A stretch of 41,843 nucleotides of DNA. It comes from an uncultured Victivallales bacterium. Its GTDB lineage: Bacteria > Verrucomicrobiota > Lentisphaeria > Oligosphaerales > JAFGRS01. The translations under genes were made by a program, and so were the position numbers. This document shows, in pieces, positions 23,505-32,849 of the stretch. Numbering within the stretch: position 1 is the stretch's first letter; each line of letters starts with the position of its first letter. Location of the stretch: contig CAILUI010000110.1 of assembly GCA_903837355.1 (NCBI GenBank), forward strand, positions 1 through 41,843. The letters are read 5' to 3'. The notes below the pieces were generated by a model. It ran no database searches. It saw only the letters and a program-made list of their open reading frames with translations, and was not told where the DNA came from.

Positions 23505-26500
23505 TCACGGCTCCATCTGCACCACGCAGCCAATGGCCTTCGGCCCCAGGTCGAGGGCGATCTCCGCCAGGCCATCCCGGATAGCGGGCTGCAAGGGCAG
23601 GCCATTCCAGGCGTCGGCGTACCGCGCCCCCGCCGTATGCGGCACCCGCAGCAACCCGCCACGGACACCCCGGCCATTGGCATTGTAAAGGGTCCAGACC
23701 CGCTCCGTCGGCGCGCTGAACAGATTGGCGAAGACGCCGGCCTGAAGCGTCGGCACCAGCGGTGTGACCTGGTGTGAGGCAAAGGCCGCACGGTGCTCGC
23801 ACTGCACCTGGACCGCCTGCTTCAGGAAGGCCAGCGACGCCGCGTCCATGCCAGGCAGGTTGGGCTCGCCGATGCGGAACACCGCGCCGTTGAAGAAGGG
23901 GAACTTGTGCAGCCACCAGTTCCCGGCCCGAGTACCGACGTAGTGGATGATGTGGAACTGCTTGAAGTCCGGGAAGACGAAACGCGGCAGGTCGATAAAG
24001 TGCGGCGCCAGGGGCTCCATATCGGCGCTCCAGAGGGCCTGGTAGCTGATCGAGCCATCGAGGTACTGCCGGCTGACTTCCGCCGGGGCGTACTCGGTGT
24101 AGAGCGCGACCTCCGGACCGACCGCCGCGCGGATGCGGCGCAGCAGTGCCACCTCGCCGGCGTAGGGGATCTCGGGAGCGTTGTGGCCGTGGTCCGTGGC
24201 ATGGCAGATCCAGCGCCCGTCAGTGGCGCCGATCTCGTCGATGTACAGCACCCGGGCCCCGGTCTCGCGCTGCACGCGCACGCAGGTCTGCACCACATGC
24301 TCCTGCCAGCCGGCGAAGCTGAGACACTCGTTGTAGGCGTCATACTCCTGGATGTACTGCGGTGACTGGTCGGGCCGCTTCATGGCCCACTCCTTGGCGT
24401 GCCGACCGACCGTCTGGCCGCGCTCGCAACTCAGGTAGCCATCCAGGTAGAGGCTGACCGCGATGCCCCCATCCTGGGCCCGTTGGATGTTGCCACGGAA
24501 GGCCTCGAGACCACCGATCTCGTCGTAGTGCGCGTAGTCGCCCCAGTCGCCGTAGGTCTTCGAGGCGCCCCAACCGAAGAGATGAACAGTGTCGCAGCGG
24601 CCGATGTAGGTCAACATGCTGTCCAGCAAGGGCTGCACGGCACCCCGTTGCAGCGGCTCGGCGACGGCGTCGTACTGGACGTTGGCGGCGCACACGGCAA
24701 AGGTCTCCTCAAACCACGGCAGGCGCGGCACGGCCGGCGCGAACCACGTGGCCAGCCACGCGCTATACGCGGCGAGGATCGCCCGCCAGTCACCCTCGCG
24801 CAGCACCAGGCTGGCCTCGGTGGCGACGAAGGCCTGTCCCGGAGCGATGCCGCGGTCAGGATACTCGACGGACCAGGCGCCGCCCGTGGCCGTCTTGGCG
24901 AGGTTCCGGACCTGGTGCTGAGCCACCGTGTCGTGGGTCAGACAGGCCAGCGCCAGGCCGGTCCGCGGGTTGAAGAACCCGTCCACCTGCAGGGGATGCG
25001 GTTCGCCCAACGGATCGCGGAAACGCGCGGGGACATGGTTGATGATGCCGCCGCGCCGGCCATAGAGGTACCAGGTGTCAGCCGCGGCGCCCAAAGCCAG
25101 GTCGCGCAGCACCGGGAAGCGCAGCGTGGCCTTGACCGGGGTTGTCGCGGTGTTGTCAAGGCGCAGGCGCAAGCGCAGCTCCTGGCCTGGGCCCGGATCG
25201 ACCTCAACCGTCGCCCGGAGCTCCGCCCGCGCGTGGCTGACCACAAAACTGCGGCCGGCCTCGCGGGCGACCATGCCGGTGACCTGCCACTCGCTCGCCG
25301 GCAGCACCTTACCGTCGACCAGCACCTCGAAGACCGGGCCTGCAGCGCAGCTCAGCGCCCCGTCCATGCCGCTGACGCCAAGGCTGGCCCAGGTCAGTCC
25401 GGCGTCCTGACCAAAGCGCGCCTGCAGCACGCCGGCCTGGACGACGGGCGCGGCCGGACTGGCGGCCAGCGGCCGCGCCGCAGCCAGAGGCGCGGCGGGC
25501 AGCGCCGGGTAGGTCAGGCCGGTCCAGTCGGGCTCGGCCACGCGCGGCGGGCCGCTGAAGCTCGTGGCCGCCACGATCCCGAAGCTGCCCGTCTGCATGG
25601 CCTCACGCAGGACCAAGGCGGTCACCTGGCGCCGCGGATCAGGATGGACCACGCTGACGCTGAGACCGCGCGCGAGCCCCCACTGCGCGCTGACCGCATC
25701 CAGCGGCAGAACCTGATCCGGCGGGCCCTCGGCGTAACGGATCTCGAAACTGACCTTTTCGGGCACCGCGAGGCTCTCCTGTGGACGGGGGTTGGCCGAC
25801 TCGAGGCCCCAGGGCTCCGTGGGCGGTACCGCCGCCGCCAGCAGCAGGTACACTTCGGACGTGGCCCCGGACAGTGCCAGGCTCAACTCGCCGGACTGGC
25901 CCGTGGCCGTGGCCTGGACCCCAGCCGCCGTCGCCGGGACTTGGAAGGGCACGCCGCTGAGGATGATGTCGGTCGCCGCGAACCAGTCGGCCAGATCCAA
26001 GCGCTGCCCCAGAAAGGGCGATGGCTGGCCCCCGGAAACCGTCATGGGGAGCGGCGTAAAGCCCTCCGCTCCAGGGGTCCAAGGGGCCTTGGCAACGACC
26101 GGCGCGAGCACCTCGGCAACCGTCCAACAGCGCGGCTGTGAGCTGAAGACGAGGTTTCCCAACTCCAGCTCTGCCGTCTCCCCGAGGGTGTCCAGGCCGA
26201 TGGCCAGGTAGCCGGCGGTGAAGCGCGCATTGACCTCGACTTGCAGCGTGTGCCAGCGGCCATCGGCCTGAAGCCGATCGGGCTTGACGGCGATCACCGA
26301 GGCTCCGCCGCTGCCACTCTCCTGGTTGCCCAGCCAGACGGCGTAGGTCTCTCGGCTCAGGTCGCCACTGGCCCGGTAGCGCAGGGACAACCGCGATGTC
26401 CGGCTGAGGTCAACGGGCTGCGGCAGGGTGACCAACCAGCGCATGCCACGGCCCTGCCCGACGACTCTGAACAGCATCCCCGCGGCGCTGAGGCGGCTCG

Positions 26501-27224
26501 CGTTCTGGGCGGCCGGGGTCGTCGTCCAGTCGGGCTGAGGTTGGATCAACGGCTGGGCCGACCAATCCAGGGCGGTGCTGGCCAATGCCGGCCGCGGCGA
26601 GGCTGCGGCAACCTGCGCCCCGACGGGCAGGGCCTCGGCAAACCAGATCCGCTCCACGGTCAGCCGGGCCTGACCGGCAGCCCCGACGATCACCTTCAGC
26701 GCCAGGTCGTGCGTCGGCTCGCTAGGCTGTACCGCCACCAGGTCGACCGCGAGCGTCTGCCAGGCACCGTCCGCCACGATCTCGGTCGCCAAAGCGTAGG
26801 CGCGACCACCGTAGGTGCCCTCCGCCCCGTGCAGGAAGTAGCCACCGGCAAACCGCTCCAAGCCGAGGGCCTGGTAGCGGATGAGCAGATAGCGCTCCTC
26901 GCCTGTCACCGTGTAGCGGCCTAGGGCGAGATTCCAGGCCATCTCGGTGCCAGTGCCCGTGGCCGCAAACACCAGGTTCCCGGCCTCGGCGCTGACGCCG
27001 TAGGTGGTCGGCGGCTTGACGACCCAACCGACGCAGGCCCTCCAGAACGCGGCCGAATCGCTGTCGATGACGTCCGCCGCCGACAGGCGCAGCCCCACCG
27101 CCAGCGCGGCCACGCCGAGGGCCAGGCGCGACCACCGGCGCCTGGGCGGTATGGACCTACGCGCCTGGCCGGCAGACCTGGCCGGCCCGGCGCCCGTGCG
27201 TTCCTCGCGATCACTGTCGTCCAT
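23505..27224 (-). CDS. Giant exported DUF6259-like glycosidase-like protein
   Basis: A 1,239-residue protein. A long basic N-terminus precedes a hydrophobic signal ending near LRLSAAD (about residue 50). The first ~400 residues are beta-rich with repeated carbohydrate-binding-like segments (TYGVSAEAGN, RYLLIRYQALG). The middle is a beta-sandwich. From about residue 830 a TIM-barrel region has GWGASKTYGDWGDYAHYDEIGG, VSLYLDGYLSC and VLYIDEIG, where the Asp/Glu pair is a candidate catalytic site. A C-terminal beta domain ends the protein. This resembles DUF6259 proteins, relatives of GH36/GH101-like enzymes; the substrate is unknown. The ATG at 27224 has AGGA 8 nt upstream. It is second in an operon, 51 bp after the other giant gene. 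Confidence 0.7.
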   Translation of the reverse strand: MDDSDREERTGAGPARSAGQARRSIPPRRRWSRLALGVAALAVGLRLSAADVIDSDSAAFWRACVGWVVKPPTTYGVSAEAGNLVFAATGTGTEMAWNLALGRYTVTGEERYLLIRYQALGLERFAGGYFLHGAEGTYGGRAYALATEIVADGAWQTLAVDLVAVQPSEPTHDLALKVIVGAAGQARLTVERIWFAEALPVGAQVAAASPRPALASTALDWSAQPLIQPQPDWTTTPAAQNASRLSAAGMLFRVVGQGRGMRWLVTLPQPVDLSRTSRLSLRYRASGDLSRETYAVWLGNQESGSGGASVIAVKPDRLQADGRWHTLQVEVNARFTAGYLAIGLDTLGETAELELGNLVFSSQPRCWTVAEVLAPVVAKAPWTPGAEGFTPLPMTVSGGQPSPFLGQRLDLADWFAATDIILSGVPFQVPATAAGVQATATGQSGELSLALSGATSEVYLLLAAAVPPTEPWGLESANPRPQESLAVPEKVSFEIRYAEGPPDQVLPLDAVSAQWGLARGLSVSVVHPDPRRQVTALVLREAMQTGSFGIVAATSFSGPPRVAEPDWTGLTYPALPAAPLAAARPLAASPAAPVVQAGVLQARFGQDAGLTWASLGVSGMDGALSCAAGPVFEVLVDGKVLPASEWQVTGMVAREAGRSFVVSHARAELRATVEVDPGPGQELRLRLRLDNTATTPVKATLRFPVLRDLALGAAADTWYLYGRRGGIINHVPARFRDPLGEPHPLQVDGFFNPRTGLALACLTHDTVAQHQVRNLAKTATGGAWSVEYPDRGIAPGQAFVATEASLVLREGDWRAILAAYSAWLATWFAPAVPRLPWFEETFAVCAANVQYDAVAEPLQRGAVQPLLDSMLTYIGRCDTVHLFGWGASKTYGDWGDYAHYDEIGGLEAFRGNIQRAQDGGIAVSLYLDGYLSCERGQTVGRHAKEWAMKRPDQSPQYIQEYDAYNECLSFAGWQEHVVQTCVRVQRETGARVLYIDEIGATDGRWICHATDHGHNAPEIPYAGEVALLRRIRAAVGPEVALYTEYAPAEVSRQYLDGSISYQALWSADMEPLAPHFIDLPRFVFPDFKQFHIIHYVGTRAGNWWLHKFPFFNGAVFRIGEPNLPGMDAASLAFLKQAVQVQCEHRAAFASHQVTPLVPTLQAGVFANLFSAPTERVWTLYNANGRGVRGGLLRVPHTAGARYADAWNGLPLQPAIRDGLAEIALDLGPKAIGCVVQMEP

Positions 27225-27275
27225 CGTACGGATCCTCTTCCCCGACCGCCGCCGGCAACCAGGCCGGGGGCAAGC

Positions 27276-30200
27276 TCAGGGGGCTAGCGGTTTCGCGGCC
27301 GGCGCGTTATCCAACACCGGCCCGCAGGTGCTGACGATGAGTTCGGCGCGGGCGCTGCTGGCCTCGTTGGTGGCGCAACTCAGGCTGACGTGCTGGCTGC
27401 CGCCGGGCAGCAGCAGAGCCCCCTCGGGCCGGACCTCAGCCAGCACGGCGCCGTTGGGATCGAAGTGCCGACAGAGCCCGGCTCTGTCCATCTCCACATA
27501 CTCGTCGGGCTGCAGCGAGAGCGGAAAGCGCAGCGTGGCGGCGCCGACCGCGAGCACTGGCGAAACCAGCGGCAGACGCATCTCCTGCAGGGCCTCGATA
27601 CGGCCAATCAGACACTCAGTGTCCGACTGCGCGGGCAAGTCGTTGTAGTACAGGCGAACGCCGATGACCTCGTTGTAGGCGAAGGGACGATACATGACAT
27701 CGGAGAAGTTGTAGGGCCAGCGGTAGTCGTAGTAGCGCGCCTCCTCGGGCAGCTCCAGAGTGACGAAGGTCCAGCCCGGAACGTCGAGGGGCACGTAGTG
27801 CTCCCGCGCCCCATCGTAGCGGTTCATGAGCTGGACGTTGAGGACGCCACCCCGGCCCTGGCTGTGGACCCAGAGCCCGAGTGCCCGGTGCGCGGAGAGA
27901 TCGCGCGGCGGCTCGAACGGCAGAGTCAGACGACACCAGGCCGAGCGCTGCGCGGCGGCGTTGGCAGCGCGGTAGCGGAAGCAGGCCGTGCCATCTGGGG
28001 CGCGCTCTGTAGCCGGGCTCACGGACGGCACTAGGTCGGTGGCGCTGCTGCCATCAACGCCAAAGGGAGTCGCTCCGGCAGGATCCGCCAGGACGAGGTT
28101 GCCCGGTGCGCCGTAGGCGGCCAGGCGCGTACAGGCCCGCAGGCGCAGCCAGGGGGCCTGCGCCGCGTACGGATTGGCAACGCCGCACACCGCCGCGCCG
28201 GGGCGCGCCGCATCCAGAACGCGGCGCGGGCTGACGGACAACGGCCGCACCTGCCAGCCGCCGGCTGGACCCGGCTCGAGGAGGTGCCGTGTCAAGGGTG
28301 CGGCAAGCTGCCGACGGACGGCCTCCGAGAAGTACTGTTCGCGCTTGAGCTGGTCACAGGTACGGATGATGGCCAGCATCTCGGGGGTGCGCCGGTTGGC
28401 GAACAGATGGTCGGCGCTGACGATGAATGAGAGGGGGGCATTCCCCGCCAGGGCCTTAAGGCAGAGCAGCATGACCTCGTCCGGGGTAACGGCATGGGTC
28501 GCGAGCGAGTGCACGTGGGGCGTGAACCAACCCACGTCCCCCACCAGCAGATTGCGGGCATGCTGGGCCGGATTGGGGCCCTTGAAGCGCAACGAGTACT
28601 CGTCGCGGCCATAGTAGATCGGATCGTAGCTCGGGCTGCCACGGCTGATCGCATGCCAGGACAGGTTGGTGTAGAGCGCATTGCCGCCCAGAAACAGCGG
28701 CTTCTGCAGGCGACGCATGACCCCGAGGGCGATCAGACCCTGGTTGCGCCACTGGGGCGGCTGACAGGCTAACTCCTCACCGCCATCGAAGTAGGCCATG
28801 TCGGCCCCGGTGGCGTTGCAGGCGCGGGCGATGTTATCACAGATCTCGTCGATCATCGATGAGCCCACCGCCGGCGCATAGATGCAGTACCCCCAGAGGC
28901 CGAAGCAGTTCACCAGATGACCCACCCGCGTGCCGGCGGCGTGGGCGCTGACGCGCGTCCCGTGCAGGCCGCGGCTGCAGCCCGTGAACCGCTCCGCGGT
29001 GCGGCCGCTGTAGCGCACCACTTCGCCCGCGATCAGCAGATCTCCGGAGGCGGGCCAGGCACTGAGGTCGTCCTGACTCGGGAGCTCGGAGGCCTGTTCG
29101 TCAAGGCCTGCGGCCAGCGTCGTCTGGCGGTCCTGCAGCAGGCGCGGGTCCGCCACCGGGGAAACGTAGGGATCCTTCATGCCGACGCCGCCCCAGCCCA
29201 CCATGCCCTGCATGAAGTGGAGCCCGACCTGCAGCCCAGCGGCATGGATCTTGTCGGCACAGGTCTTCAGACCCGCCATGCCATTCGGGAAGAGCTTGCG
29301 GTCGGGCTCATAGGTCGGCGTCGATTCCCACCAGTTCAGGATTTCGATGCAACCGAACCCCCCGCGGGCGAAGTCGATGACCGCGTCGATATTCTGTTCC
29401 GTGACGCCGACCGCCATGAGGTAGGAGGCGAAACGCCCGGGGTGCTGGCGCAGCCACTGGCCATCCAGGGTGGGGTGTGGCAGCCCCTGCTCGATCTCGA
29501 CCTGCTCGATGATGCCGGGAATCTGGTCCCGCGGCGCGCCGATGAGGGCAAAGCGGGCGCCCTCGAGGCCGAACTCGGCATAGGCCTCCGCCCGCAGCCG
29601 TGCGCCAGGATCGGCGACGCTACTGGCGTTCGTGCGCTCGTTGCAGGCCAGCAGGCAAGCGCCGAAGCTCTCGCCCTGGACAAGGTTCAGCAAGGTCCCC
29701 ACACTCGCGGTCAGACGCAGGCGAAGATCGCAGAACTGCAGCACCTCAAGGCCCTTGCCGTCAACCCGTTCGACGGTCACGGTGAGATAACGCGGCTGCC
29801 GTTCGACGCGCAGCACCACGTTCACGCTCGGCTCCGCGAAGCGCACCCGCAGGCGATCCCCTGCCGCCTCGATGCGGATGGCCGGCACCACGGCGCCGGC
29901 AATGCGGGCAATGCAGAGCGGCGCCGGCGCTGCCGCGTCGACATAGTCCACCCCGGACAGGCGGTCGCGGAACTCCTCCAGCACGCCGGCTGCCGACAGG
30001 CGCAGGCGCAGCAGGTCGGTCTCGAGAACGACAGGCGAGCCGGGGCCAGACTCGGCAAAGGGGGCCAACGTGACCCCGACCTCGGCCACCTCCAACGTCG
30101 CCCCAGCGTCTGCGGCCAGGTACAGCGAAGCACTCTTGAAGCCGGCCCCCGACGGCTGGTAATAGGCTTGCAGAGACTGCCACGTGGCGCTGCCGCGGAA

Positions 30201-30629
30201 GACGGCCACGGCCGGCGTCTCGATGCGCCCATCCGCGGAGTACTCATAGAAACCAAGGCGACCGCTGCCACCCCGGAGGCGCGCCTGTACGAGATACCAC
30301 GTCCCAGCCTGCAGCTCCGGGCACGGCTGGCAAAGGTGCGCCTCACCACGGGCCCCATTGGCCCGCAGGCGCAGGCTGCGCTCAGCCGGCGGCGCACCCG
30401 CACTCACCACCGCCAGCTCGCCAGGGAAAGACGCGTTCAACGTCCAGTGCAGCGGTAGCAGCGCCTCGGGACCCAGCGTCCAGATGCCGAAACCCTGATC
30501 GGCGGAGGGAGCGCCCGCAACCGTGCGGACCTCCGTGAAGCCGCCATTGCGGAGCAAGGGCCCGGTCTGCGCCGCCAACGGCAGTGCGGCCACGATCGCC
30601 GCCGCGTTCAGCATCCAGTGTGGAGACAT
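27276..30629 (-). CDS. Giant exported glycosidase-like protein with carbohydrate-binding-like domains
   Basis: A 1,117-residue protein with a signal peptide (MLNAAAIVAALPLAAQ). An N-terminal domain (about 20-165) with LLRNGGFTEVR and GTWYLVQARLRG resembles CBM4/9-type jelly rolls. A beta-sandwich follows, then a TIM-barrel-like region (about 380-760) containing GFGCIEILNWWEST, GLHFMQGMVGWG and MAYFDGGEELACQ; the Asp and Glu here are candidate catalytic residues. A second binding-like domain (LSAHRALGLWVHSQGRGG, about 885-1000) is near the C-terminus. I do not recognise a numbered glycoside hydrolase family. The ATG at 30629 has GGGGG 5-9 nt upstream; a GTG two codons earlier is possible. It is first of the two-gene exported operon and divergent from the MBL-fold gene. 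Confidence 0.65.
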   Translation of the reverse strand: MSPHWMLNAAAIVAALPLAAQTGPLLRNGGFTEVRTVAGAPSADQGFGIWTLGPEALLPLHWTLNASFPGELAVVSAGAPPAERSLRLRANGARGEAHLCQPCPELQAGTWYLVQARLRGGSGRLGFYEYSADGRIETPAVAVFRGSATWQSLQAYYQPSGAGFKSASLYLAADAGATLEVAEVGVTLAPFAESGPGSPVVLETDLLRLRLSAAGVLEEFRDRLSGVDYVDAAAPAPLCIARIAGAVVPAIRIEAAGDRLRVRFAEPSVNVVLRVERQPRYLTVTVERVDGKGLEVLQFCDLRLRLTASVGTLLNLVQGESFGACLLACNERTNASSVADPGARLRAEAYAEFGLEGARFALIGAPRDQIPGIIEQVEIEQGLPHPTLDGQWLRQHPGRFASYLMAVGVTEQNIDAVIDFARGGFGCIEILNWWESTPTYEPDRKLFPNGMAGLKTCADKIHAAGLQVGLHFMQGMVGWGGVGMKDPYVSPVADPRLLQDRQTTLAAGLDEQASELPSQDDLSAWPASGDLLIAGEVVRYSGRTAERFTGCSRGLHGTRVSAHAAGTRVGHLVNCFGLWGYCIYAPAVGSSMIDEICDNIARACNATGADMAYFDGGEELACQPPQWRNQGLIALGVMRRLQKPLFLGGNALYTNLSWHAISRGSPSYDPIYYGRDEYSLRFKGPNPAQHARNLLVGDVGWFTPHVHSLATHAVTPDEVMLLCLKALAGNAPLSFIVSADHLFANRRTPEMLAIIRTCDQLKREQYFSEAVRRQLAAPLTRHLLEPGPAGGWQVRPLSVSPRRVLDAARPGAAVCGVANPYAAQAPWLRLRACTRLAAYGAPGNLVLADPAGATPFGVDGSSATDLVPSVSPATERAPDGTACFRYRAANAAAQRSAWCRLTLPFEPPRDLSAHRALGLWVHSQGRGGVLNVQLMNRYDGAREHYVPLDVPGWTFVTLELPEEARYYDYRWPYNFSDVMYRPFAYNEVIGVRLYYNDLPAQSDTECLIGRIEALQEMRLPLVSPVLAVGAATLRFPLSLQPDEYVEMDRAGLCRHFDPNGAVLAEVRPEGALLLPGGSQHVSLSCATNEASSARAELIVSTCGPVLDNAPAAKPLAP

Positions 30630-30976
30630 GCTCACCCCCGTTCAAGACCGGCCTCCCGCGGCGCCCGGCGCCACAGCGGCGCCCGCCGCGTGCGGGACCG
30701 CGCCGGCGGCTCGCCCACTCACAATGTGGTCCCTCAGCGCTGCCCATCAACCCGCGACGGGCCGGATCGCTGACCAGCCTCCGCCAGGCTGCACCCGGCC
30801 GAATCCTGCGCCGCGCCATGGACAACCGCGGGTTCCTGCGGTAGACTTCCCCCAGGCCCGCGCCGAGCGCGGGTCGTGGTTCGGGACGGTTCCTTTCAGC
30901 GCACGGCGCGGCGGGTAGCAGCGACTCGATGCCGGGCGCGGACGGGTGTCAGCTTTTTCTGAAGGCAACTCTGGCT
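30630..30976. other. 347-bp divergent intergenic region
   Basis: This gap separates the exported-protein operon (minus) from the MBL-birA operon (plus). It holds a good candidate plus-strand promoter at 30819-30847. On the minus-strand side I saw no convincing promoter. A GC-rich stretch at 30655-30720 can form several weak hairpins. The remainder shows nothing I can name. Confidence 0.6.
30819..30847 (+). promoter_or_regulatory. Candidate promoter for the MBL-birA operon
   Basis: TGGACA (30819-30824, five of six), a 17-nt spacer and TAGACT (30842-30847, four of six) fit a sigma70 promoter. The predicted start is near 30854, giving a leader of about 120 nt before the ATG at 30977. Confidence 0.4.
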
Positions 30977-31825
30977 ATGTCCATGAAGGTAACCGTCTGG
31001 GGTGCCCGCGGCTCGGTCCCGACACCAGGTGTCGAGTACATCCGTTACGGCGGCGATACCACCTGCATGTCCCTGGAGACTGACGACGGGACGCTGGTGG
31101 TGCTCGATGCCGGCACCGGCCTGCGCCGCTTCGGCTCGGAACTGATCCGCAAGCCCCCCCGCCGCATCGCCTTCGTACTGAGCCATGCACACTGGGACCA
31201 TGTGATCGGCTTTCCATTCTTCAAACCCCTTTACCGAAAGGGGTTCGAACTTGATTTCTACGGCTGTACGCATGCCCAGGCGTCGGTGCGCGCCATGGTT
31301 GAGAAGACCATGCAGGCCCCCTTCTTCCCCGTCGACTTGAGCCGCGTGGGGGCGACCCTAACCTTCCATGAGCGCTGCGGGGACGAGTGCATGATCGGCG
31401 ACATCGTCGTCCAGCGCTTCCCCATGAGCCACCCCAATGGCGGCTGCGGCTTCCGCATCGGCTACAAGGGGCGGTCGCTAATCTTCTTCCCCGACAACGA
31501 GTTCACCTTCGACCACCAGGGCGGACGCTCGCTGGCGGGCTACGTGAACTTCTGCGCGGGCTGCAACCTTCTGGTGCATGACGCCGAGTATCGCGCCGAG
31601 GAGTACGCCGCGTTCTCGCGCGGCTGGGGCCACAGCATCTACACCGACACGGTGCGGCTGGGGCTGGAGGCCGGCGCCGAGCGGCTGCTGCTCTGGCATA
31701 TCAACCAGGACCGCGTGGACGACCAGGTGGACGCGCTGCAAACCGAGGCGCGGGCCGTCGTGCTCGCCGCCGGCAGCCGCATGACCTGCGATATGGCCGC
31801 CGCCGGCATGGTGATCGAGGTCTGA
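30977..31825 (+). CDS. Metallo-beta-lactamase-fold hydrolase (RNase Z/phosphodiesterase-like)
   Basis: A 282-residue MBL-fold protein with the metal motif SHAHWDH (His70, His72, Asp74, His75), the N-terminal pattern VTVWGARGSVPTPG and YGGDTTC, and later Asp/His ligands in FPMSHPNGG and LLVHDAEY. The pattern fits the group annotated as cyclic-phosphodiesterase-like or RNase Z-like hydrolases. The actual substrate is unknown. I chose the ATG at 30977 (MSMKVTVWG), with AAGG 11 nt upstream; the ATG two codons later is nearly equivalent. birA starts 3 bp after its stop, so they are co-transcribed, although no functional link to biotin is known to me. Confidence 0.85.
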   Translation: MSMKVTVWGARGSVPTPGVEYIRYGGDTTCMSLETDDGTLVVLDAGTGLRRFGSELIRKPPRRIAFVLSHAHWDHVIGFPFFKPLYRKGFELDFYGCTHAQASVRAMVEKTMQAPFFPVDLSRVGATLTFHERCGDECMIGDIVVQRFPMSHPNGGCGFRIGYKGRSLIFFPDNEFTFDHQGGRSLAGYVNFCAGCNLLVHDAEYRAEEYAAFSRGWGHSIYTDTVRLGLEAGAERLLLWHINQDRVDDQVDALQTEARAVVLAAGSRMTCDMAAAGMVIEV

Positions 31826-31828
31826 AGC

Positions 31829-32830
31829 ATGAGCCGGCCCGCGGGAGAGACGGCTGCAGCCGTCCTGGAGCGTCTGCGGACAGCCCCCGGGTTCACCTCG
31901 GGCGCGCTGCTCTGTACCGACCTCGGACTGTCGCGCATGGCCATCTCCAAAGCGGTCGCTCAGTTGCGCGTACAGGGCTACCTCATCGAGTCCGTCCCCC
32001 ATCGCGGCTACCGCCTGATCCAGGACACTGACCAGCCCCGAGCCTCGGCGGTACAGCCCCTGCTGCACACGGCCACCCTGGGCCGGTACTGGGTCTTCCA
32101 GCCGGAACTGGCCTCCACGAACCGCGTCGCCGCGGAACTGGCGGCCGCGGGAGCTCCGCAGGGACTGGTGGTCACCGCCGAGTCCCAGACCCAGGGCCGC
32201 GGTCGCCTGGGCCGCACCTGGCACTCGCCGGCGGGGCTGAACCTCTACCTGTCCGTCCTCCTGCGCCCCGACGTCGCCGCGGTCCGTGTCCCGCAGATCT
32301 CTCTGCTCACCGCGCTGGCCTGGCGGCGTGCCCTGCGCGACCTCTGCCCCCGCCTGTCGGTGGCCGTCAAGTGGCCCAACGACATCTGGGTCGGATCCCG
32401 GAAGATGGGCGGCATCCTGTGCGAGATGGACGCCGAGCTGGACCGCGTACGCCATGTTGTCGTCGGCGTGGGCCTGAACGTCAATCTCAGCGCCGCGGAC
32501 CTTCCTGCCGACCTCGTCGGCCGGGCTACCTCCGCGCTCATCGAACTGGGCGCACCGGTCTCGCGACCGCACCTCCTCGCCGCCTTCCTCAATGCCTTCG
32601 AGGCCTTACTCGATGACTGGCTGCAGGGCGACGACCTGGGGCCTTTCATCGCCGAGTTCGAGAGTTGCTCGGCCCTGGCCGGACGGCGGCTCCGCGTCGA
32701 TCTCGGCCGGCGGACGGTGGAGGGAGTGGCGACCGGCCTGGCACTCGATGGGCGCCTGCGTCTACGCACCGACGATGGCAGCGAGCTGCGGATCAGCAGC
32801 GGGGAGACGCACATCCTCGGCGTCGGCTGA
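31829..32830 (+). CDS. birA: Bifunctional biotin-protein ligase and repressor BirA
   Basis: A 333-residue enzyme that makes biotinyl-AMP and attaches biotin to carrier proteins such as acetyl-CoA carboxylase. The N-terminal ~65 residues form a winged helix (LGLSRMAISKAVAQLRVQGY, then HRGYRL), so it is the DNA-binding, repressor-type form. The catalytic core shows STNRVAAEL, the biotin-binding QTQGRGRLGRTW, GLNLYLSVLLRP and VKWPNDIWV followed by KMGGILCEM. A C-terminal SH3-like domain ends in GETHILGVG. The ATG at 31829 has GAGG 8 nt upstream inside the preceding gene. It converges on the TPR gene with a 19-bp gap. No biotin biosynthesis gene or obvious BirA operator was found in the window. 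Confidence 0.95.
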   Translation: MSRPAGETAAAVLERLRTAPGFTSGALLCTDLGLSRMAISKAVAQLRVQGYLIESVPHRGYRLIQDTDQPRASAVQPLLHTATLGRYWVFQPELASTNRVAAELAAAGAPQGLVVTAESQTQGRGRLGRTWHSPAGLNLYLSVLLRPDVAAVRVPQISLLTALAWRRALRDLCPRLSVAVKWPNDIWVGSRKMGGILCEMDAELDRVRHVVVGVGLNVNLSAADLPADLVGRATSALIELGAPVSRPHLLAAFLNAFEALLDDWLQGDDLGPFIAEFESCSALAGRRLRVDLGRRTVEGVATGLALDGRLRLRTDDGSELRISSGETHILGVG

Positions 32831-32849
32831 AGGCGCCCCGAGGCGACGT

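Noticed and set aside
24399..26141. Plus-strand open frame of 580 codons inside the giant exported gene
   Set aside because: The composition is typical of an antisense frame and no motif is visible. The minus-strand protein has a signal peptide, RBS and barrel motifs.
28917..30458. Plus-strand open frame of 513 codons
   Set aside because: It is antisense to the second giant exported gene and shows no domain.
32815..32843. Hairpin at the birA-TPR convergence as a terminator
   Set aside because: The stem needs two bulged C and is not followed by a T-run on either strand.
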